Counted from the stretch's first letter, positions 8,842 through 18,097 are shown. The stretch: DNA of 64,000 bases from Pseudomonas mendocina (GCA_037482215.1 CP148074.1:1488001-1552000), one strand, 5' to 3'. The notes: generated from the letters alone by a model not told the origin. Numbers and translations are program-made.

Positions 8842-10581
8842 TTATTTGCTGCGCAGGAACTGGCCATATTTGCGCTCACTGCCGAGATCAGCAGCAAACT
8901 CACCGTTATGAAAAGCCACATTGCCATTGATGATGACTGCATCAACCGCATCGCCCCGGTTGACCATGCGCTCAAGGCCGCCAAATGCCTCCATGGGAGC
9001 CTCTTGATAGGCAGCAAGGGAGTCGTCGAGCTTGTCTGGATCAATGATCACAAGGTCAGCACGAGCACCTTCGTAGAGCTTACCTGCGTCAATCCTGAAC
9101 CAATCGGCCAGCTCACCGGTCAACCGCCACACAGCTGTTTCCAGTGGCATAACAGGTTGACCACGCTGTGCTGCGTCTTTAACCAGCTTGAGCATGCGCA
9201 AACTGAAGTTATAGAACGCCATATTGCGGATGTGCGCACCGGAGTCAGCGAAACCAATAAGCGTGCTGGGCTCACAGACTAGTTTTTCCACTACTTCAGG
9301 CCGGTGGTTGGCAATCAGTGTGCGCCAGCGTAGGCGCGGCCCATGGGTGACCAGCAGATCAAGGAATAAGTCGGCGGGATGCACGTTGCGCTTTTGCGCC
9401 AGTTCACCAACGCTGGTGCCGACCACGCTAGTGTCTGGACAGTTCACGATCCAAGCGTCGTTAAAGTCGCGGTGCCAGACACGAGGGCCGAATTTTTTCT
9501 CAACATCCTTGCGAAAGCGCAGGCGGTAATCAGGGTCCTGAAATAGATCACTACGCTGGGCGTGGCTCGCCAGGTGCAAGGCAGCCTGACCCGCTGGGAA
9601 TTCTTCAAAGACGACAAACTCCATGCCGTCCGCATACGTTTCGAATGGCACTGGCAGCGTCTGCCAACGGAAGTCCGCGCGGCCGAGGCGGTTGATGAAG
9701 CGCGTGACTGGCCCGAGGATTTTCGCCAGCCATGGGTCGGCCTTTACATCCATCAGCGTGATCAGGGTCGTTTTCAGCGGTTTGCGCCACCAGCCACCGA
9801 TGCTGTCCCAGAGAAAAGCCAGCACGTTGACCTTGGTCACCAGATTCGGCGCCCCTTGGTGAATGCGGTTTCTTCTGCGCAGAATTTTGTTCAGCCGCGA
9901 GTATTCTGACCATGACGCATAAACCGACGGTAGGGATTTGGAGCGTTGACGGTCGCCGTCCAATTTGTCCCAGGGGTTGGTCATGGTGGAAAGCCCCAGA
10001 ACGCCGACATCCAGCGCCTCCTCCAACAGGCTTTCCATACGGCGCAACTCTGCTTCGGTGGGCTTGATGTTGGCGTCCACTGCGCGATCCAACCCCATCA
10101 CGGCAACGCGCAAATCAGAGTGGCCGAGGAATGAACATACGTTTGGTCCTAGCGGATGTTGGTCTAGGAAGGCTGCAAACTCAGTCGGTGTATTCCACGT
10201 TTTACGTTCGCGCAGTAATGGCAGGACATGCTCGCGGGGGACCGATTCAACACGGGTAAACAGGTCGGAGCAGTCTTCCGGGCTGGAAAGCATCATGCTG
10301 ATCGAGCAACTGCCAATCATCAGGGTTGTCACGCCATGACGCACTGACTCTTTAAGGGCCGGGCCTGCGACAACTTCCGCGTCATAGTGCGTATGCATGT
10401 CAATGAAGCCGGGCATGGCCCAGCGCCCGCTGGCATCAATGACTTTCCCACAGCCCGTTTCATCCAGGGCTGTTTGGCTGATTTTCACCAGTCGGCCGGC
10501 TTGAATGCCTAAGTGACGAATTGCTCCCGGCGTTCCCTGACCGTCGAAAAACAGTGCGTTTTTGATAAGCACATCGAACAT
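8842..10581 (-). CDS. Amidohydrolase, N-acyl-D-amino-acid deacylase-like
   Basis: The 579-residue protein begins like amidohydrolase-superfamily enzymes (FDGQGTPG, then the metal-binding strand GFIDMHTHYDAE near residue 60). It ends with the family C-terminal strand (GARADLVIIDPDKLDD and VIINGNVAFHNGEF). The IGFADSGAHIRNM segment supplies the late catalytic Asp typical of D-aminoacylases. It probably hydrolyses an N-acyl amino acid or related cyclic amide, but the substrate is unknown. The length exceeds that of classic D-aminoacylase (~480 residues) and agrees with the longer amidohydrolase-3 homologues common in Pseudomonas and actinobacteria. GGAG lies 7 bases before the ATG. Confidence 0.82.
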   Translation of the reverse strand: MFDVLIKNALFFDGQGTPGAIRHLGIQAGRLVKISQTALDETGCGKVIDASGRWAMPGFIDMHTHYDAEVVAGPALKESVRHGVTTLMIGSCSISMMLSSPEDCSDLFTRVESVPREHVLPLLRERKTWNTPTEFAAFLDQHPLGPNVCSFLGHSDLRVAVMGLDRAVDANIKPTEAELRRMESLLEEALDVGVLGLSTMTNPWDKLDGDRQRSKSLPSVYASWSEYSRLNKILRRRNRIHQGAPNLVTKVNVLAFLWDSIGGWWRKPLKTTLITLMDVKADPWLAKILGPVTRFINRLGRADFRWQTLPVPFETYADGMEFVVFEEFPAGQAALHLASHAQRSDLFQDPDYRLRFRKDVEKKFGPRVWHRDFNDAWIVNCPDTSVVGTSVGELAQKRNVHPADLFLDLLVTHGPRLRWRTLIANHRPEVVEKLVCEPSTLIGFADSGAHIRNMAFYNFSLRMLKLVKDAAQRGQPVMPLETAVWRLTGELADWFRIDAGKLYEGARADLVIIDPDKLDDSLAAYQEAPMEAFGGLERMVNRGDAVDAVIINGNVAFHNGEFAADLGSERKYGQFLRSK

Positions 10582-10650
10582 TGGACTGCTCCCGGATTCT
10601 TGTTATTAGTTGAGCTTACGGTTGTCGGCCGAGCTTAGCGTGACAAGGCA

Positions 10651-10710
10651 TGAGGTGGGCAGGGCATTTATGCATAAACCAATGCTGGTTTGGACATCCC
10701 GCCCACCTCA
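10651..10710. repeat. Large bipartite hairpin in the 10582-10758 intergenic region
   Basis: An outer inverted repeat pairs TGAGGTGGGC (10651-10660) with GCCCACCTCA (10701-10710) and continues as GGG/CCC after one bulged A. Inside lies a second hairpin, AAACCA-ATGC-TGGTTT (10676-10691). It sits between a DUF2025 gene and the amidohydrolase gene, both minus strand. It could end DUF2025 transcription, act in the 5' leader of the amidohydrolase mRNA, or be a dispersed palindromic element. Confidence 0.5.
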
Positions 10711-10758
10711 GTGGTTGCTCGCCTGGAGCATTAACTGTATCGGGCAGTTCTTGTGTTG

Positions 10759-11085
10759 TCAGTTGCCGATTTTGTGGCGAATGGCGCTGATCTCCGGCAA
10801 GTCAGTGCGACGTACATAAACGCGAAGCGGTTCGCTGATGTTGAGACGGTCATCAATATTTTGTTCAAGCAGCAGGCGTAAGCGTGAGCGGTCCAGGCTC
10901 ATCGTTTCGCCCTCGAGTGCCCGCCACACAAATTCACAGGTGGGAGTGATGCTGGTTTCTTCAATGTCCAGTCCAAAGGAGTCTTCAGAGAAGCGCACGA
11001 TGTACTGGCCGGTTTTGCTGTTAAAACCGACCAGCCCTTGCAGCTGGTCAGCTGCTTCGCAGATGGTGGAGGAGGTGATACTCAT
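10759..11085 (-). CDS. DUF2025 family protein
   Basis: This 108-residue soluble protein has no signal peptide or membrane helix. The segments GFNSKTGQYIVRFSEDSFGLD and the C-terminal LRVYVRRTDLPEI match what I recall of the Pseudomonas-specific DUF2025 family, which has a solved NMR structure but no assigned function. GAGG precedes the ATG by about 6 bases. It appears to be a single-gene unit. Confidence 0.75.
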   Translation of the reverse strand: MSITSSTICEAADQLQGLVGFNSKTGQYIVRFSEDSFGLDIEETSITPTCEFVWRALEGETMSLDRSRLRLLLEQNIDDRLNISEPLRVYVRRTDLPEISAIRHKIGN

Positions 11086-11272
11086 AGCGGCCTCGCGGAT
11101 GTTGAAAGTACAAACACCGACGTAGGCTAAAGCTCATGCAGAAGCGTATCTTGCTCAGGGTCAATATTAGGGCTATTTGCGAATGACTCTAAGTCGCAGG
11201 CTGGAGAGGCGGGCGCGCTGCTGAATAAGCCCACTAATAAATGGCTTTAAGGAAGAAATTCGGGTGGGGATT

Positions 11273-11296
11273 AATCCCGGATTGGCATCCGGGATT
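11273..11296. terminator. Perfect 10-bp stem-loop after the lipoprotein gene
   Basis: AATCCCGGAT and ATCCGGGATT pair perfectly around a TGGC loop, ten bases beyond the stop of the minus-strand lipoprotein gene. No uridine run follows on that strand, so intrinsic termination would be weak. Confidence 0.45.
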
Positions 11297-11305
11297 ATGT
11301 GCAAA

Positions 11306-11917
11306 TCAGCGTTTGCCTGATGCGCTGATCGTTCCGAATGGGCTGCTGTACATGCTGGTTTTAACACCCATCAGTGGGGAGTTAGTTACCCATACATCGT
11401 TGAGCACAATGGTTTGGCCAGGGGCGTCGTTATCGGCGGCCACCAGCACGTAGTAAGTGCCATCTTCACTGGCCTCGCCCTGCCAGTTCATGTTGATCTT
11501 TTCGGGCAGAATGGACACATTGCTGGGCTTGTCAGCAATGATGGTTCCGTAAGCGTCTAGAACCAATACGCGGGGTTTGATCGCGTACTTGCTCACACCC
11601 AGGCAACCGTCATTGCAGTTTGAGTGGATGTTGAGCTGGTAGCGCTCACCTTTTTTCAAGTTAAGCGAGAAGACCCTGTAATTGGAAATGGAACTGCCGA
11701 AGTCGAGGCGAGGCTCATTAGCAGTGATCGGCCAGTTAGGAGCTAAGGACTCCTGGTTTATAGGCAGTGGAATGGCCTGGGTGTTGTGAATAGCTTCCAG
11801 CGGACTTTTAGCCAGCGGTGTTTTACCGGACTTAACGTCATCCTGATAAGACGTTTTGGGGTTGCTGGCGCAAGCCGTGAGTACCAGGCAAAGCGACAAC
11901 GTCAGAAACTTATACAA
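11306..11917 (-). CDS. Putative outer membrane lipoprotein (possibly MalM-like)
   Basis: I prefer a TTG start at 11917, giving 203 residues. GGAG lies 7 bases upstream, and the product then begins MYKFLTLSLCLVLTAC, an ideal lipoprotein signal with lipobox LTAC. An ATG at 11962 in the same frame would add 15 polar residues before the signal peptide and is less likely. The mature protein has a predicted beta-rich domain. Segments such as GERYQLNIHS and DGTYYVLVAADNDAPGQ resemble the MalM (maltose operon periplasmic protein) family, but I cannot confirm this, and no maltose genes are nearby. Function unknown. Confidence 0.75.
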   Translation of the reverse strand: MYKFLTLSLCLVLTACASNPKTSYQDDVKSGKTPLAKSPLEAIHNTQAIPLPINQESLAPNWPITANEPRLDFGSSISNYRVFSLNLKKGERYQLNIHSNCNDGCLGVSKYAIKPRVLVLDAYGTIIADKPSNVSILPEKINMNWQGEASEDGTYYVLVAADNDAPGQTIVLNDVWVTNSPLMGVKTSMYSSPFGTISASGKR

Positions 11918-12105
11918 GGTGGTGCTCCAATGTTTAGTGAGCAGGTGCCAGAAATTGCCCAAAAGAGGGGAATTCTTCTTACTTAAGCCTTTGCGGTCAA
12001 GTTAAAAGAAGGTATGGCGCTAGCAGAAAATGCTTTGGCAGCACTAAATACAGGGTGTAGGGCCGTCCGAGGGCGGCCCTGGCCACAGAAAGGGGGGAGT
12101 ATTGA

Positions 12106-12807
12106 TCAGCCCGCCAGGCCCACGTAGACGTTCTGTACGTCATCATGAGCGTCGATGGCTTCAAGGAAGGCTTCAACTTCTTCCAGCTGTTCTGGTGTCA
12201 GGTTGGTTACCGGGTTTTTCGGACGGTAGCCAATCTTGGCCGAGTTCACAGTAAACCCATGCTCTGGTAGTGCACGGCAGACTGCGTCCAGGTCTGTTGC
12301 TTCTGTAATGAACAGTGTGCTGCCTTCGTCGTCTGGCTCGAAATCTTGCGCACCCGCCTCAATGGCGGCTAGTTCAGGATCTGCACCGCTGTCGGTAGTC
12401 GCTTCGATCAGCCCGACATGGTCAAAATCCCAGGTTACCGAACCGGAGGCCCCCATCTGGCCTTTGCGGAAAAGCACGCGGATTTCTGCAACGGTGCGGT
12501 TGATGTTATCGGTCAGGCATTCAACGATCAGGGGCACCTGATGCGGCGCGAAACCTTCATAGGTGGTGCGCTCAAAGTTGACGGTTTCACCTGACTGACC
12601 AGAGCCTTTCTTGATGGCGCGGTCAAGGGTGTCTTTGGGCATGGACGCTTTTTTCGCCTGGTGTATAGCCAAACGCAGCTTTGGGTTCATGTCCGGGTCG
12701 GCACCGTTACGTGCTGCGATCATGATTTCCTTGACCAAGCGACCGAAGATCTTACCTCTGGCGTTGGCGGCGGCTTCTTTAGGTTTGGCTTTCCATTGGG
12801 CGCCCAT
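12106..12807 (-). CDS. YebC/PmpR-family protein (YeeN-type paralogue)
   Basis: The start at 12807 gives 233 residues beginning [19 protein letters not shown], the characteristic YebC N-terminus; a longer frame to 12876 adds unrelated residues. Conserved elements [29 protein letters not shown] and [11 protein letters not shown] are present. YebC-family proteins were described as DNA-binding regulators and more recently as ribosome-associated factors that relieve stalling at proline-rich stretches. Pseudomonads carry two paralogues. The absence of ruvC here and the KAKPKEA start suggest this is the second (YeeN-like) copy rather than the ruvC-linked one. Confidence 0.88.
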   Translation of the reverse strand: MGAQWKAKPKEAAANARGKIFGRLVKEIMIAARNGADPDMNPKLRLAIHQAKKASMPKDTLDRAIKKGSGQSGETVNFERTTYEGFAPHQVPLIVECLTDNINRTVAEIRVLFRKGQMGASGSVTWDFDHVGLIEATTDSGADPELAAIEAGAQDFEPDDEGSTLFITEATDLDAVCRALPEHGFTVNSAKIGYRPKNPVTNLTPEQLEEVEAFLEAIDAHDDVQNVYVGLAG

Positions 12808-12918
12808 GTCTGAATCTCGTCTTACGTGTAAATGAATGGAGGCGGAATTGTAATCCCGCACTGCTTTTTCTCGCACCTGAGGCTGGCATCTGATGTGCGT
12901 ATGGCCTGGCGGGGTGGA

Positions 12919-13200
12919 TCAGTCTTGGCGGCTGGTGACTTCCAGCAGGTGATAACCAAACTGGGTCTTCACCGGGCCTTGAACCACATTAACCGGGGCG
13001 CTGAACACGACTGTGTCAAACTCTTTAACCATCTGGCCTGGACCGAAAGAACCGAGGTTACCGCCGTCGCGGCTGGATGGGCAGGAGGAGTGTTCTTTGG
13101 CAATTGCTGCGAAGTCTGCGCCGGCTTCAATCGCGGCTTTCAATTCGTTGCACTTGGCTTCAGTGGAAACCAGGATGTGACGGGCTGTGGCGCGGGCCAT
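12919..13200 (-). CDS. ppiC: Peptidyl-prolyl cis-trans isomerase C (parvulin)
   Basis: The ATG at 13200 has GGAG 7 bases upstream and gives 93 residues, the length of E. coli PpiC. The whole protein is one parvulin domain: ARHILVSTEAKCNEL, GGNLGSFGPGQMVKEFD and VKTQFGYHLLEV are the family signatures. It has no signal peptide and should be cytoplasmic, accelerating prolyl bond isomerisation during folding. A longer in-frame start at 13251 lacks the ribosome site. Confidence 0.93.
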   Translation of the reverse strand: MARATARHILVSTEAKCNELKAAIEAGADFAAIAKEHSSCPSSRDGGNLGSFGPGQMVKEFDTVVFSAPVNVVQGPVKTQFGYHLLEVTSRQD

Positions 13201-13339
13201 GGTGATACTCCTTGTAAAGAATCGGAAAGCGTACCGCAAACTGACCGGCATTCAAACGCTCGATATCACCTATCCCAGCAAAAATGTACAGAGCTATGTG
13301 CCGTGCAGGGCTTTGCTGGGTTCTGATTGGGTGAGGCGA

Positions 13340-14191
13340 TTAACGTCGTTCAGCTGTGTCGGGTCTTGATGCATGCACTCGATTTTTCCATTCACGAGGT
13401 GACAGCCCAGTTTGTGCTTTGAAGGCACGTGACAGGGCGGCTTCGCTACCGTATCCAACTTCGCTGACTATGACCTTCAACGGCCGCCCACTCAGTAGTG
13501 CTTTCTGCACGAGACGAACTCGCCAGCTCTGCAGGTACTGTCCCGAAGTCATCCCGACCGTATCCCTGAAGGCCGTAGCAAACACGCTGCGTGACATTCC
13601 GGCTGTACCGGCCAGTTCCTCCAGCGTCCATTCCCGGGCTGGATCCTCATGCATTGCGACCAGTGCATTGCGCAAGCGAGAGTGAGAAAGCCCGGCCATG
13701 AGTCCGGCGCGAATATCGCCACTTTCCATCAAGTGGCGCAGCACCTGGATCATGACCACCTCAAACAGCCTCTCTATCACAGCAACCCGTCCGCAACGCT
13801 GTTCGAAGGCTTCTGTAAACAGCAGGGACAAAACGGGGCCGGAATCCGCAATGGCTGTCAGAGGCATACAGATGACGTCAGGCAGGCTCATGGCAATGGG
13901 GTTATGACTGCCGCCTTCAAGCCGCAAATTGGCACAGACCATGTCAGCGCCGCGTTCCGGGTCGGTACTGAATCGATGGGATAGTGGGCGAGGGAAAAGT
14001 AGAAGGCTGGGCTCTTCTATCTGTAACGCGCTCCTGCCGTATTGGACGCTGACCGTTCCATTGCGAACCAGATGCAACTGACCGTGAACACCATCCGTTT
14101 GCAGGGTGTTAATACCGCACAGAGGGCCTGCGTTGAACACGCTTGCACTGACAGGGAAATGCATCATCAATGCGGCCAAGCGATCAACCAT
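13340..14191 (-). CDS. AraC-family transcriptional regulator with AraC_N cupin domain
   Basis: The start at 14191 has AGGAGT 6 bases upstream and gives 283 residues; the longer frame to 14254 lacks a good ribosome site. The N-terminal half resembles the AraC_N (PF06719-type) ligand domain (GQLHLVRNGTVSVQYG). The C-terminal ~100 residues hold two helix-turn-helix motifs (WTLEELAGTAGMSRSVFATAF and LKVIVSEVGYGSEAALSRAFK). It is divergent from ohr and a secreted esterase, 118 bases apart, and is the likely regulator of both. Its ligand is unknown. Pseudomonas ohr is usually under OhrR (MarR family), so an AraC neighbour is a different arrangement. Confidence 0.88.
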   Translation of the reverse strand: MVDRLAALMMHFPVSASVFNAGPLCGINTLQTDGVHGQLHLVRNGTVSVQYGRSALQIEEPSLLLFPRPLSHRFSTDPERGADMVCANLRLEGGSHNPIAMSLPDVICMPLTAIADSGPVLSLLFTEAFEQRCGRVAVIERLFEVVMIQVLRHLMESGDIRAGLMAGLSHSRLRNALVAMHEDPAREWTLEELAGTAGMSRSVFATAFRDTVGMTSGQYLQSWRVRLVQKALLSGRPLKVIVSEVGYGSEAALSRAFKAQTGLSPREWKNRVHASRPDTAERR

Positions 14192-14309
14192 TTTAGTACT
14201 CCTGATCAATTTGTACGGACTTTCTATCACTTTTAGTTCGTTTTTGGCGAGCACAATTCATCTCGTCGGGCACATCGGTCCGGTCACTTAAATCAACAGG
14301 AGTTCTGCC

Positions 14310-14738
14310 ATGTCCATTGAGAAAATTCTTTATATCGCTACTGCAACAGCAACAGGAGGCCGTGATGGCCGTGCCGTTTCCTCCGATCATGCCTTGGAAG
14401 TGCCCTTGGCTACACCAAAGGAGCTTGGCGGTGCAGGTGGTGCCGGTACTAATCCGGAGCAGCTATTTGCCGCCGGTTACTCGGCTTGCTTCCTCGGCGC
14501 TTTGAAATACGTTGCCGCACGGGAAAAGGTTGCGCTGCCTGTAGCTACAACTGTTTCCGGCAAAGTGGGTATAGGCCCTATCCCGACTGGATTTGGTATT
14601 GAAGCAGAGTTGACGGTCAGCGCCCCAGGCGTTGAGCGCGATGTGCTGCAAGCGTTGGTCGACAAGGCTCACATCGTTTGCCCGTACTCCAACGCTACTC
14701 GCGGCAATATCGACGTAACCCTCGTAATTGCTAACTGA
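14310..14738 (+). CDS. ohr: Organic hydroperoxide resistance protein (Ohr/OsmC family)
   Basis: The 142-residue protein matches Ohr in length. The two catalytic cysteines are in context: Cys60 in [14 protein letters not shown] and the second in [16 protein letters not shown] near residue 125. Ohr is a thiol peroxidase that reduces organic hydroperoxides using lipoylated proteins. AGGAG stands 8 bases before the ATG. A secreted esterase gene follows 32 bases downstream with its own AAGGAG site, suggesting an operon opposite the AraC regulator. Confidence 0.93.
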   Translation: MSIEKILYIATATATGGRDGRAVSSDHALEVPLATPKELGGAGGAGTNPEQLFAAGYSACFLGALKYVAAREKVALPVATTVSGKVGIGPIPTGFGIEAELTVSAPGVERDVLQALVDKAHIVCPYSNATRGNIDVTLVIAN

Positions 14739-14770
14739 TCTGACCATCGCTCAACAAGGAGACCCCAATC

Positions 14771-15712
14771 ATGAATAAGCTGACCTTTGCTATCGCATCA
14801 TCCCTGCTTGCCATCTCGTTGCAGACCGTTAGCAGTGCACATGCAGCACCACCTGTAACCGAGTCGCCAGCCATGCGTACTGCTAGCACGATCACCACAT
14901 CAGATGGCGTGCAGCTTTATTACAAGGATTGGGGGCCTAAGGACGGGCCAGTCGTGACCTTCAGTCACGGTTGGCCACTGAGTTCCGATAGCTGGGAGTC
15001 GCAAATGCTGTTTCTGGCAGATCACGGGTATCGCGTCATAGCCCATGACCGGCGTGGACATGGCCGCTCCAGTCAACCGTGGGAAGGTAATGATATGGAT
15101 CATTACGCAGATGATCTGGCTGCCGTGATCCAAGCGTTGAGTCTGCGAGATGTCACCTTGGTCGGCTTCTCAACCGGTGGTGGGGAGGTGGCGCGTTATA
15201 TTGGCCGCCATGGCACTGAGCGGGTCAAAAAGGCTGTGTTAGTCAGCGCCGTGCCGCCGCTGATGCTGAAAACCGCCGATAACCCAAAAGGCGTTCCCCT
15301 CAAAGTCTTTGATGGGCTTCGTAAGGCATCTTTGGAGAATCGTGCGCAGTTATACTTTGATCTGGCTTCGGGCCCGTTCTATGGCTTTAACCGGCCTGGC
15401 GCTAAGGTTTCTCAAGGTCTGATCGACAGCTGGAGAGCGCAAGGTATGCAGGCCGGGCACAAGAATACCTACGATTCAATCGCTGCTTTTTCTGCGACCG
15501 ACTTCCGTGAGGATCTGAAAAAATTTGACGTCCCAACCCTGGTGATACATGGCGATGATGATCAGATCGTACCGCTTGATATCTCAGGTAAAGCATCTGC
15601 CGCGTTTATTAAGGATGCGAAGTTGATTGTCTACCCTGGGGCGCCCCATGGTCTGACGGATACGCACAAGGACCGTTTCAATCAGGATCTGTTGAGCTTT
15701 CTGAGGGAGTGA
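14771..15712 (+). CDS. Exported alpha/beta hydrolase (arylesterase / non-haem chloroperoxidase type)
   Basis: The 313-residue protein has an N-terminal signal peptide (charged start, hydrophobic core, AHA|AP cleavage near residue 26). The hydrolase core shows the oxyanion region [12 protein letters not shown], nucleophile elbow [12 protein letters not shown], acid HGDDDQIVP and catalytic His in [10 protein letters not shown]. This is the signature of bacterial esterases also called non-haem chloroperoxidases, which can form peracids and hydrolyse esters. It lies directly after ohr, so a role in peroxide or peracid metabolism is plausible but inferred. Most homologues are cytoplasmic; the signal peptide is worth noting. 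Confidence 0.88.
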   Translation: MNKLTFAIASSLLAISLQTVSSAHAAPPVTESPAMRTASTITTSDGVQLYYKDWGPKDGPVVTFSHGWPLSSDSWESQMLFLADHGYRVIAHDRRGHGRSSQPWEGNDMDHYADDLAAVIQALSLRDVTLVGFSTGGGEVARYIGRHGTERVKKAVLVSAVPPLMLKTADNPKGVPLKVFDGLRKASLENRAQLYFDLASGPFYGFNRPGAKVSQGLIDSWRAQGMQAGHKNTYDSIAAFSATDFREDLKKFDVPTLVIHGDDDQIVPLDISGKASAAFIKDAKLIVYPGAPHGLTDTHKDRFNQDLLSFLRE

Positions 15713-15728
15713 TTGCAGGCTTTTGATC

Positions 15729-15755
15729 CCGCCCGTTGCTAAGAGCAACGGGCGG
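15729..15755. terminator. Perfect 12-bp stem-loop between convergent genes
   Basis: CCGCCCGTTGCT and AGCAACGGGCGG pair around an AAG loop between the convergent esterase and sstT genes. Placement suits a shared terminator; uridine runs on either side are poor. Confidence 0.6.
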
Positions 15756-15772
15756 TATAGTCGTTTAGGGCA

Positions 15773-16996
15773 TTAAGACTTGCGCTGTTCTTCAGCCATG
15801 CAGGCAGCAGCGGTGAACAGAACGTCAGTCGAGGAGTTTAGTGCGGTTTCAGCGGAGTCTTGGACGATGCCAATGATGAAGCCGACCGCCACAACTTGCA
15901 TGGCGATGTCACTCGGGATGCCGAACAGACTGCATGCCAGAGGGATTAGCAGCAACGAACCGCCTGCTACGCCAGATGCACCGCATGCACAGACGGAAGC
16001 CAAAACGCTGAGCAGCAGTGCAGTCGGCAGGTCGACAGGGATTTGCAGGGTATGAACAGCTGCCAGTGTCAGTACGCTGATGGTGATGGCTGCACCGGCC
16101 ATATTGATCGTCGCGCCCAGAGGGATTGAAACGGAGTAGGTTTCCTCATGCAGACCAAGGCGCTTGCTCAGTTGCAAGTTGACTGGAATATTCGCAGCGG
16201 AGCTGCGGGTGAAAAAGGCAGTGATACCACTTTCACGCAGGCAGGTCAGGACCAGAGGGTACGGATTGCGACGGATCTTTACGTAGACGATCAGTGGGTT
16301 GACGACCAACGCGACAAACAGCATGCAGCCTACCAATACAACCAGCAGGTGCAGATAGTCGAGTAGCGCGTTCATGCCAGTCTCAGCCAGCGTTGCTGCA
16401 ACCAGGCCGAACACCCCCAGTGGTGCCAGACGGATAACTAATTTCACGATGCTAGTTACGCCGTTCGAGAGGTCTGCAAGCATCTGCTTACTGGCTGGAT
16501 TGGCATGACGAAATGCCAAGCCTAACGCGATGGCCCAAGCCAAAATGCCGATAAAGTTACCTTTAAGTAGAGCATTGACTGGATTGTCCACGACATTCAT
16601 CAGCAGACTTTTCAGTACCTCGTTAATGCCGCCTGGAGGTGAGAGCTCCGCTGTGCTGGTAGCCAGGGTAAGGGTTGAAGGAAAGGCAAAGCTGGCAACT
16701 ACACCAATCAAGGCTGCACTGAAGGTACCGATCAGGTACAGCAGCAGGATGGGTTTGATGTGTGTTTCCTGGCCTTGTTCATGGTTCGCAATCGAGGCGG
16801 CCACCAAAACAAAAACCAGCACCGGGGCGACAGCTTTCAGGGCAGAAACAAAGACCGTACCGAGAAAGCTGGCGCTAGCGGCTGCCTCTGGCAGCAGTAA
16901 CGCCAAAACGATCCCGGCAATCAGGCCGATGATGATCTGAGTGACCAAGCTGACGCGATTCAATAGTTGTAAAAGCGGATGTTGGGCAGAGGACAT
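15773..16996 (-). CDS. sstT: Serine/threonine:Na+ symporter SstT
   Basis: The start at 16996 gives 407 residues, close to E. coli SstT (414). It belongs to the dicarboxylate/amino acid:cation symporter family. Multiple hydrophobic helices are interrupted by the hairpin-type motifs [22 protein letters not shown] and [14 protein letters not shown], and by [15 protein letters not shown], all typical of SstT. It imports serine and threonine with sodium across the inner membrane. An in-frame upstream start at 17032 would add a polar extension and is less likely. The stop faces the esterase gene. Confidence 0.92.
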   Translation of the reverse strand: MSSAQHPLLQLLNRVSLVTQIIIGLIAGIVLALLLPEAAASASFLGTVFVSALKAVAPVLVFVLVAASIANHEQGQETHIKPILLLYLIGTFSAALIGVVASFAFPSTLTLATSTAELSPPGGINEVLKSLLMNVVDNPVNALLKGNFIGILAWAIALGLAFRHANPASKQMLADLSNGVTSIVKLVIRLAPLGVFGLVAATLAETGMNALLDYLHLLVVLVGCMLFVALVVNPLIVYVKIRRNPYPLVLTCLRESGITAFFTRSSAANIPVNLQLSKRLGLHEETYSVSIPLGATINMAGAAITISVLTLAAVHTLQIPVDLPTALLLSVLASVCACGASGVAGGSLLLIPLACSLFGIPSDIAMQVVAVGFIIGIVQDSAETALNSSTDVLFTAAACMAEEQRKS

Positions 16997-17313
16997 GAGT
17001 AGGTCTCTAGTGGTGGGCGAGCACGACTGCAATCTCTTCTGTGGCTGCCTGGAACTGGATCTGGTTGCGGGATGCTTACCGCGTTACGCATAACGTTTTT
17101 TTGAACCTATCGGTCAGGTTCATAAAAATGGCCGCAGACTTTAACACAGGCATAAGCATATTCGACTTTTTGGCAAGCGCATGAAATCTGCCGTCTCTGG
17201 GGTGTCAGATTCGTCAAAGCGGAAGGATAGCTTGGATTTATAATTTATTATTGTAATACGATAATTTATTAATTATTCTTTTGGCTCGAAATCACTTTCA
17301 AGGAGGAAATTGT
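16997..17313. other. Intergenic region between sstT and the DUF2975 gene
   Basis: No coding frame is credible here. The stretch near 17238-17280 is strikingly AT-rich compared with the surrounding DNA and includes a 19-base near-palindrome described separately. The region should hold the divergent promoters of sstT and of the DUF2975/XRE pair. Confidence 0.5.
17247..17265. promoter_or_regulatory. Candidate operator upstream of the DUF2975-XRE pair
   Basis: ATTATTGTA and TACGATAAT flank a central A; the arms match at 8 of 9 positions. It lies about 50 bases before the DUF2975 start inside an AT-rich promoter-like stretch. The nearest regulator gene encodes a small XRE protein, so autoregulation is a possibility. 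This is inference from symmetry and position. Confidence 0.35.
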
Positions 17314-17883
17314 ATGTTGCCACTTGCGGATCAGCGCCCTCACAAACTGTATCTTCTAGGCATGGGTTGTATGGTCTTGGCTTGGTTTATGGCTTGCGCT
17401 GAGATCGGGGTAAATACTCATTTATGGGTGTCTGGGCTCTCTGAGCAGGGATATCGCCAAGCGTGGAGTGATGAGATGCCAGGTCTTTTGAGCGAGGCCT
17501 ATGCCATGTCATCGGGTAGTCGTCTGTTGCTGATGCTGTTGGACTATGCGCCAGTGCTGATTTCGGTATTAGGGCTAATTCTGACGGGGCTGTTTTTCCG
17601 GCGTCTTGCGAAAGGTGAGCTTTGGACGCGGCGTAATGCCAGTACGCTTGTCTATATCGGGTTGTTGTCCATTCTTGAGCTTCTTCTTCAGCCTGTTCTT
17701 TCTACCCTTGAGGGGCTTGTGCTCTCGATGAATTTGCCTGAGGGTGAGCGTGTGCTGAGTGTTTCTGTAGGGTTCTCATCCGAGGCTGCTTACACGCTCG
17801 TAAAAGCAATATTTCTGTGTTCGTTTGGTCTGATAATGGGTGAAGCCAGAAAGCTGGACGAAGAAGTTAAATCCATCATATGA
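17314..17883 (+). CDS. DUF2975 family membrane protein
   Basis: The ATG at 17314 has a perfect AGGAGG 7 bases upstream and gives 189 residues; an earlier in-frame TTG at 17281 lacks one. Four hydrophobic segments (about residues 13-33, 75-97, 112-135 and 160-180) predict a small integral membrane protein. The pattern PVLISVLGLILTGLFFRRLAKGELWTRRN fits DUF2975, a family almost always encoded next to a small Cro/CI-like regulator, as here. Function is not established. The regulator gene starts 7 bases after its stop. Confidence 0.78.
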   Translation: MLPLADQRPHKLYLLGMGCMVLAWFMACAEIGVNTHLWVSGLSEQGYRQAWSDEMPGLLSEAYAMSSGSRLLLMLLDYAPVLISVLGLILTGLFFRRLAKGELWTRRNASTLVYIGLLSILELLLQPVLSTLEGLVLSMNLPEGERVLSVSVGFSSEAAYTLVKAIFLCSFGLIMGEARKLDEEVKSII

Positions 17884-17890
17884 CCACTCC

Positions 17891-18097
17891 ATGATCATCA
17901 TCCGACTAGACGTAGTCCTTGCTAAGAATAAGGTCCGTTCCAAAGAGCTGGCGGAAGCTATTGGAATCACCGAACAGAACCTGTCTTTATTGAAGAACGG
18001 TAAGGTTAAGGGGTTCAGGCTAGAGACATTAGACAAGATATGTGCGGTCCTGAACTGCCAGCCTGGCGATATTCTGGAATACGTTGCGGACGAGTGA
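17891..18097 (+). CDS. Small XRE-family (Cro/CI-type) HTH regulator
   Basis: The start at 17891 gives 68 residues beginning MIIIRLDVVLAKNKVRSKELAEAIGITEQN, which is the YozG-like XRE family: essentially one helix-turn-helix domain (recognition around TEQNLSLLKNGKVKG) and the C-terminal CQPGDILEYV. An earlier in-frame ATG at 17840 would overlap the DUF2975 gene and add nonconserved residues. Such proteins are paired with DUF2975 membrane proteins across many phyla and probably repress their own operon, with the membrane partner modulating activity. That mechanism is not proven. Confidence 0.88.
   Translation: MIIIRLDVVLAKNKVRSKELAEAIGITEQNLSLLKNGKVKGFRLETLDKICAVLNCQPGDILEYVADE

Noticed and set aside
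12059..12080. Terminator after the YebC-like gene
   Set aside because: AGGGCCG/CGGCCCT forms a stem, but it has no uridine run and sits 26 bases or more past the stop; evidence is too weak for a call.
17247..17280. Fur box in the AT-rich region before the DUF2975 gene
   Set aside because: The best alignment to the Fur consensus is about 9 of 19 bases, no better than expected in AT-rich DNA.
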